NCBI GenBank assembly: GCA_033720975.1 | Contig: JAWWBL010000061.1 | Coordinates: 1 to 9,601 of the forward strand | Direction of reading: 5' to 3' | DNA length: 9,601 nt | From: JAWWBL01 sp033720975 | GTDB lineage: Bacteria; Actinomycetota; Acidimicrobiia; Spongiisociales; ZC4RG35 | Shown: positions 7,024-9,601 of the stretch, one piece after another | Position numbering within the stretch: the stretch's first letter is position 1 | Layout of the letters: each line of letters begins with the position of its first letter | Translations under genes and position numbers: made by a program | Notes under the pieces: model-generated | Database searches by the model: none | What the model was told of the DNA's origin: nothing | Seen by the model: the letters and a program-made list of their open reading frames with translations, nothing else

Positions 7024-8122
7024 CAGCACCCGCGCTCGCATCCTTGTTCTCATCAAGGGCTTGGGCATCGGCGGCGCCGAGACCCTGATCGCGGACGCCG
7101 CGCCCATTTGGGACCACGGAACCTTTGAATACAAGGTCGCCTACATGCTGCCCTGGAAGGACCAGCTGCGCTCACAAATCGAAGCCGCCGGTGTCGAAGT
7201 GATAGACCTCGACTGGCGAGGGGCAACGAGCACCGGTGGGCCGAGAAACCTTAGGCAGCTATACCGAGGTTTCAACCCTGATCTGGTGCACTCTCATTTA
7301 CCTGCTGCCGGCGTGGCTGCGCGGCTTCTCCTGCCGCGCCCCGCGCACGTCTACACAGAGCACAATCTCGTCGGGCACTATCGACATCCGACGCGGCTCC
7401 TCAATCGACTCACCTACGCCCGCAACTCGGCGGTCATAGCAGTCTCACAGGCGGTCGCTCATAGCGTCAGCGGATACCCAGGCCCTCGGCCGCTGGTCAT
7501 CCCCAATGGTGTCCGCGCCGATGTCGCTAGAGAGAACCCAGCGGATGTGCGGCGAGAGCTGGGCTTGGCCAATGGCACGCGACTAGTCGTCCACGTTGGG
7601 AACATCCGTCCCTACAAGGGGCACTCGAACCTCATCGCCGCCACGAGGGATCTCAGCGCCAACCACGCGGACGTCCTGGTCGTCTCGATAGGTGGCGAGA
7701 AGCGCCACGGCGACCTGGAGCGACTCAAAGTCGAAGCGTCATCCGCGGGGCTCGACGGGAAGATTCGCTTCCTCGGACGACGCCCTGATGCCCGCGCCTA
7801 CATCGCCGCAGCCGACTGCGTCGTCAATCCCTCGGATGTGGAAGGGTTCCCAGTCGTGCTGCTCGAGGCATTGGCCATTGGACGGCCAGTCGTCGCCACG
7901 AGCGTCGGTGGCGTCTCGGACGTCGTGCGGCATGAAGAAACAGGGCTCTTGGTCCCTCCGGGTGACCCCGCGGCTCTGGCACAAGCGATTGGACGGTGCC
8001 TTGAATCTCCCGACGCCTCATCCTGGGCCCGGAACGGCCGTGAACTGGTCCTCGCCGAGTACGGCCTCGAGAAGATGGTCGCTGGTTACGAGACCGTCTA
8101 TCGCGATGTCCTCGGCATCTGA
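7013..8122 (+). CDS. Glycosyltransferase family 4 (GT-B fold)
   Basis: A 369-residue retaining glycosyltransferase that would add a sugar from a nucleotide donor to the growing lipid-linked repeat unit on the cytoplasmic face. The N-terminal domain has the glycine-rich KGLGIGGAET (15-24), VHSHLPAAG (92-100) and TEHN (115-118). The C-terminal domain has VGNIRPYKGH (195-204), FLGRRPD (253-259) and the family EX7E motif in EGFPVVLLE (E277 and E285), followed by GRPVVATSVGG (290-300). The GTG at 7013 overlaps the epimerase end by 11 bp and leads quickly into the first strand. An in-frame ATG at 6983 is an alternative that adds 10 residues. The donor and acceptor sugars cannot be told from the sequence. 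Confidence 0.93.
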   Translation: MTDSSTRARILVLIKGLGIGGAETLIADAAPIWDHGTFEYKVAYMLPWKDQLRSQIEAAGVEVIDLDWRGATSTGGPRNLRQLYRGFNPDLVHSHLPAAGVAARLLLPRPAHVYTEHNLVGHYRHPTRLLNRLTYARNSAVIAVSQAVAHSVSGYPGPRPLVIPNGVRADVARENPADVRRELGLANGTRLVVHVGNIRPYKGHSNLIAATRDLSANHADVLVVSIGGEKRHGDLERLKVEASSAGLDGKIRFLGRRPDARAYIAAADCVVNPSDVEGFPVVLLEALAIGRPVVATSVGGVSDVVRHEETGLLVPPGDPAALAQAIGRCLESPDASSWARNGRELVLAEYGLEKMVAGYETVYRDVLGI

Positions 8123-9068
8123 CCCGGAGATACGCCGGGCTGACTCCTCAGACGTGCCCGCGATTCTCGAGACCCTAAAAGCCGCTCTGGGAGAGACACC
8201 AATCCTTCGCCGCACCCGGCGCCTCTGGGAGTGGAAGCATGTCATGAACCCTTTTGGCGCTTCGCTGGTCCTAGTGGCCGAGGCCAGCGGCAGGATCGCA
8301 GGAGTCAGGGCCTTGATGCAGTGGCAGTTGGTCCAGCCGGATGGAACATTGGTCAGGTGCATGCGGGCCGTCGACACAGCGACGCACCCAGACTTCGCCA
8401 GGCAAGGCATCTTCAGAAGGCTGACCATGCGGGCGGTCGATGAGGCTCGGGAGCTTGGAATAGAGCTCATCTTCAACACCCCAAACGACATGTCCGCTCC
8501 CGGGTATCTGAAAATGGGCTGGAGTGAGGTGGCCCGCATAGGGGTCCTGGCGAGGCCACGTCTGGGGGAAGCCGCGTCCGTCCCCGACGGCTCGGTGCCG
8601 ACCGTTGCCTCGCTGGGCCCTTCCTTGACGAAGGCCCTCCCACGCGCAGGCATCCCTGACCGAGAGCCGTTGGGCCTGAGAACTCCTCGCTCCCCCGAAT
8701 ATCTCGCCTGGCGCTTCACTCGGCATCCCACCGCTCAGTACGGCTGGTTGGGAAGCCTGGATCACGGGTGGCTCGTCGCACGAGCATCGACGAGGAAAAG
8801 CCGATCTGAGCTTGTCCTGTCCGACCTCTTGGGATCTCCCAAGCCTGCCCTCGTGCGGAGACTGGCGCGCGAGCACAGAGCCCGGTACATGGCGGGCTGG
8901 TTCTCGCCAGGCTCCCCGGAACGCGGTATCGCAATCCGGGGCGGGATGCTCCCCGTACCCGGTTTGCGGGCATTGCGTCTTGTCGCTCTCCCCCTAGCCG
9001 ACATCGGCCTCGATGTGAGCAACCTAGGCTCGTGGGACCTCGCCACCAGTGACCTGGAATTGCTTTGA
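8106..9068 (+). CDS. GNAT-family acyltransferase, probably two GNAT-like domains
   Basis: A 320-residue protein. The first GNAT domain spans about 8-150: IRRADSSDVPAI (9-20), WEWKHVMNPFG (41-51), VLVAEASGRIAGVRA (55-69), the acetyl-CoA loop region DTATHPDFARQGIFRRL (90-106), then IFNTPND (122-128) and GYLKMGW (133-139). The second half keeps a conserved YLAWRF segment and a DLLG strand, and may be a second, degenerate GNAT-like fold. It probably transfers an acetyl or other acyl group to an amino sugar of the polymer or its precursor; this is inferred from the locus. The ATG at 8106 overlaps the GT4 stop by 17 bp and has only a weak ribosome binding site, consistent with translational coupling. 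The next in-frame ATG would remove conserved residues. Confidence 0.85.
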   Translation: MSSASDPEIRRADSSDVPAILETLKAALGETPILRRTRRLWEWKHVMNPFGASLVLVAEASGRIAGVRALMQWQLVQPDGTLVRCMRAVDTATHPDFARQGIFRRLTMRAVDEARELGIELIFNTPNDMSAPGYLKMGWSEVARIGVLARPRLGEAASVPDGSVPTVASLGPSLTKALPRAGIPDREPLGLRTPRSPEYLAWRFTRHPTAQYGWLGSLDHGWLVARASTRKSRSELVLSDLLGSPKPALVRRLAREHRARYMAGWFSPGSPERGIAIRGGMLPVPGLRALRLVALPLADIGLDVSNLGSWDLATSDLELL

Positions 9069-9601
9069 GTAAACAAGCCATCGCCTGGATCTCGACATTC
9101 GTCGCCGTGGTCGCGTTCGCCGGCTTGGTTGCGTTCGGCGCCTCCGGGGGAGCGGTCGCCTTTGTCGTCATCCTTATGACTCTTGCCTTCGGCGCCATCG
9201 GGTGGAGCATGAGAACCGAGGCAGATGAGTCGTGGCTGGCCACCTGGGTGATCATCGGTTTCATCGTCAAGGTCTTCGGCACCCTCGCTCGCCACTACAT
9301 GGTGGCCGTTCTCTATGGCGGCGGGGACGCCTATCGCTACTTCAGGGTCGGGACGGAGCTCGCGGCTGAGTGGCGGGCAGGCAGGGTCCCGGAGCTGACG
9401 GAGTCTGGGGCGTTCGGCACCCAAGTGGTGGAGGCCATAACAGGGGGACTATTCGCCATAGTCACCCCCGACCTCTTAGGCGGTTTCTTGATGTTCGCCA
9501 TATTCGCCTATTTCGGCCAGCTCATGCTCTACGCGGCCTTCCGCCGATGGGCAGCCCCACATCAGCTCAAGCCCTACGCACTACTGATGTTTCTCCTACC
9601 C
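9065..9601 (+). CDS. Polytopic membrane protein, candidate polysaccharide polymerase (runs off right edge)
   Basis: The first 179 residues of a longer membrane protein. It begins at TTG 9065, overlapping the GNAT stop by 4 bp (TTGA). Hydrophobic segments lie at about 5-25, 29-47, 58-73, 121-132, 138-159 and 171-179. The loop after the third segment has LYGGGDAYRYFRVG (83-96); an aspartate-containing GDAxxY loop of this kind occurs in Wzy/EpsG-like polymerases and GT-C-type membrane enzymes. That resemblance and the operon position suggest a repeat-unit polymerase or membrane glycosyltransferase, but the family cannot be fixed from the part seen. There is no stop codon to the window end. Confidence 0.75.
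   Translation, partial: MSKQAIAWISTFVAVVAFAGLVAFGASGGAVAFVVILMTLAFGAIGWSMRTEADESWLATWVIIGFIVKVFGTLARHYMVAVLYGGGDAYRYFRVGTELAAEWRAGRVPELTESGAFGTQVVEAITGGLFAIVTPDLLGGFLMFAIFAYFGQLMLYAAFRRWAAPHQLKPYALLMFLLP

Noticed and set aside
7692..8105. Long in-frame upstream extension of the GNAT gene
   Set aside because: It lies wholly inside the GT4 gene in another frame and its low-complexity translation (rich in S, R and P) looks like a shadow. The GNAT fold begins right after the ATG at 8106.
8018..8731. Minus-strand open frame of 237 codons opposite the GNAT gene
   Set aside because: Shadow of the GNAT coding sequence; no recognisable motifs, and the sense-strand protein is clearly a GNAT.
1..9601. 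tRNA, rRNA, CRISPR array, insertion sequence or integration site
   Set aside because: I saw no tRNA-like cloverleaf, spaced repeat array, transposase or terminal inverted repeats. No intrinsic terminator was evident within either operon.

Overview
The window is a piece of a surface-polysaccharide (capsule or exopolysaccharide) biosynthesis locus from a GC-rich bacterium. The high GC, frequent GTG and TTG starts, tight overlapping gene joins and the style of the Wzz-like protein suggest an actinobacterium, possibly an uncultured lineage such as Acidimicrobiia. That placement is inference; no rRNA or other marker gene is present.

Layout. Two gene sets diverge from a control region of about 185 bp (5963-6147). 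The leftward (minus-strand) set is, in transcription order: a membrane-bound FlaA1/WbpM/PglF-type UDP-sugar 4,6-dehydratase (4037-5962); a very unusual 884-residue Wzz/BY-kinase-like protein (1392-4046); a NodB-type polysaccharide deacetylase (606-1391); and the N-terminal part of a WzxC-type flippase that runs off the left edge (1-540). The rightward (plus-strand) set is: an extended-SDR NDP-sugar epimerase/dehydratase (6148-7023); a GT4 glycosyltransferase (7013-8122); a GNAT-type acyltransferase (8106-9068); and the start of a polytopic membrane protein that runs off the right edge (9065-9601). All genes within the rightward set overlap. On the left, dehydratase and chain-length genes overlap by 10 bp and the deacetylase start abuts the preceding stop.

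How they fit together. The dehydratase and epimerase would make modified nucleotide sugars. The GT4 enzyme would add a sugar to the lipid-linked unit, and the GNAT enzyme could acylate an amino sugar. The flippase would export the unit, and the Wzz/BY-kinase-like protein would control polymer length. The deacetylase would trim N- or O-acetyl groups. The right-edge membrane protein could be the polymerase, but this is unproven.

Most notable points. (1) The Wzz/BY-kinase-like protein has lost its Walker A lysine and Walker B aspartate. (2) It carries about 200 C-terminal residues resembling the C-terminal tail of PglX/Eco57I-type adenine methyltransferases (BREX phage defence), without methyltransferase motifs. 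(3) The divergent control region holds CAC-N5-GTG-type sites beginning exactly 20 bp apart. (4) The flippase frame has an ATGA-coupled start followed 16 codons later by an in-frame amber stop.
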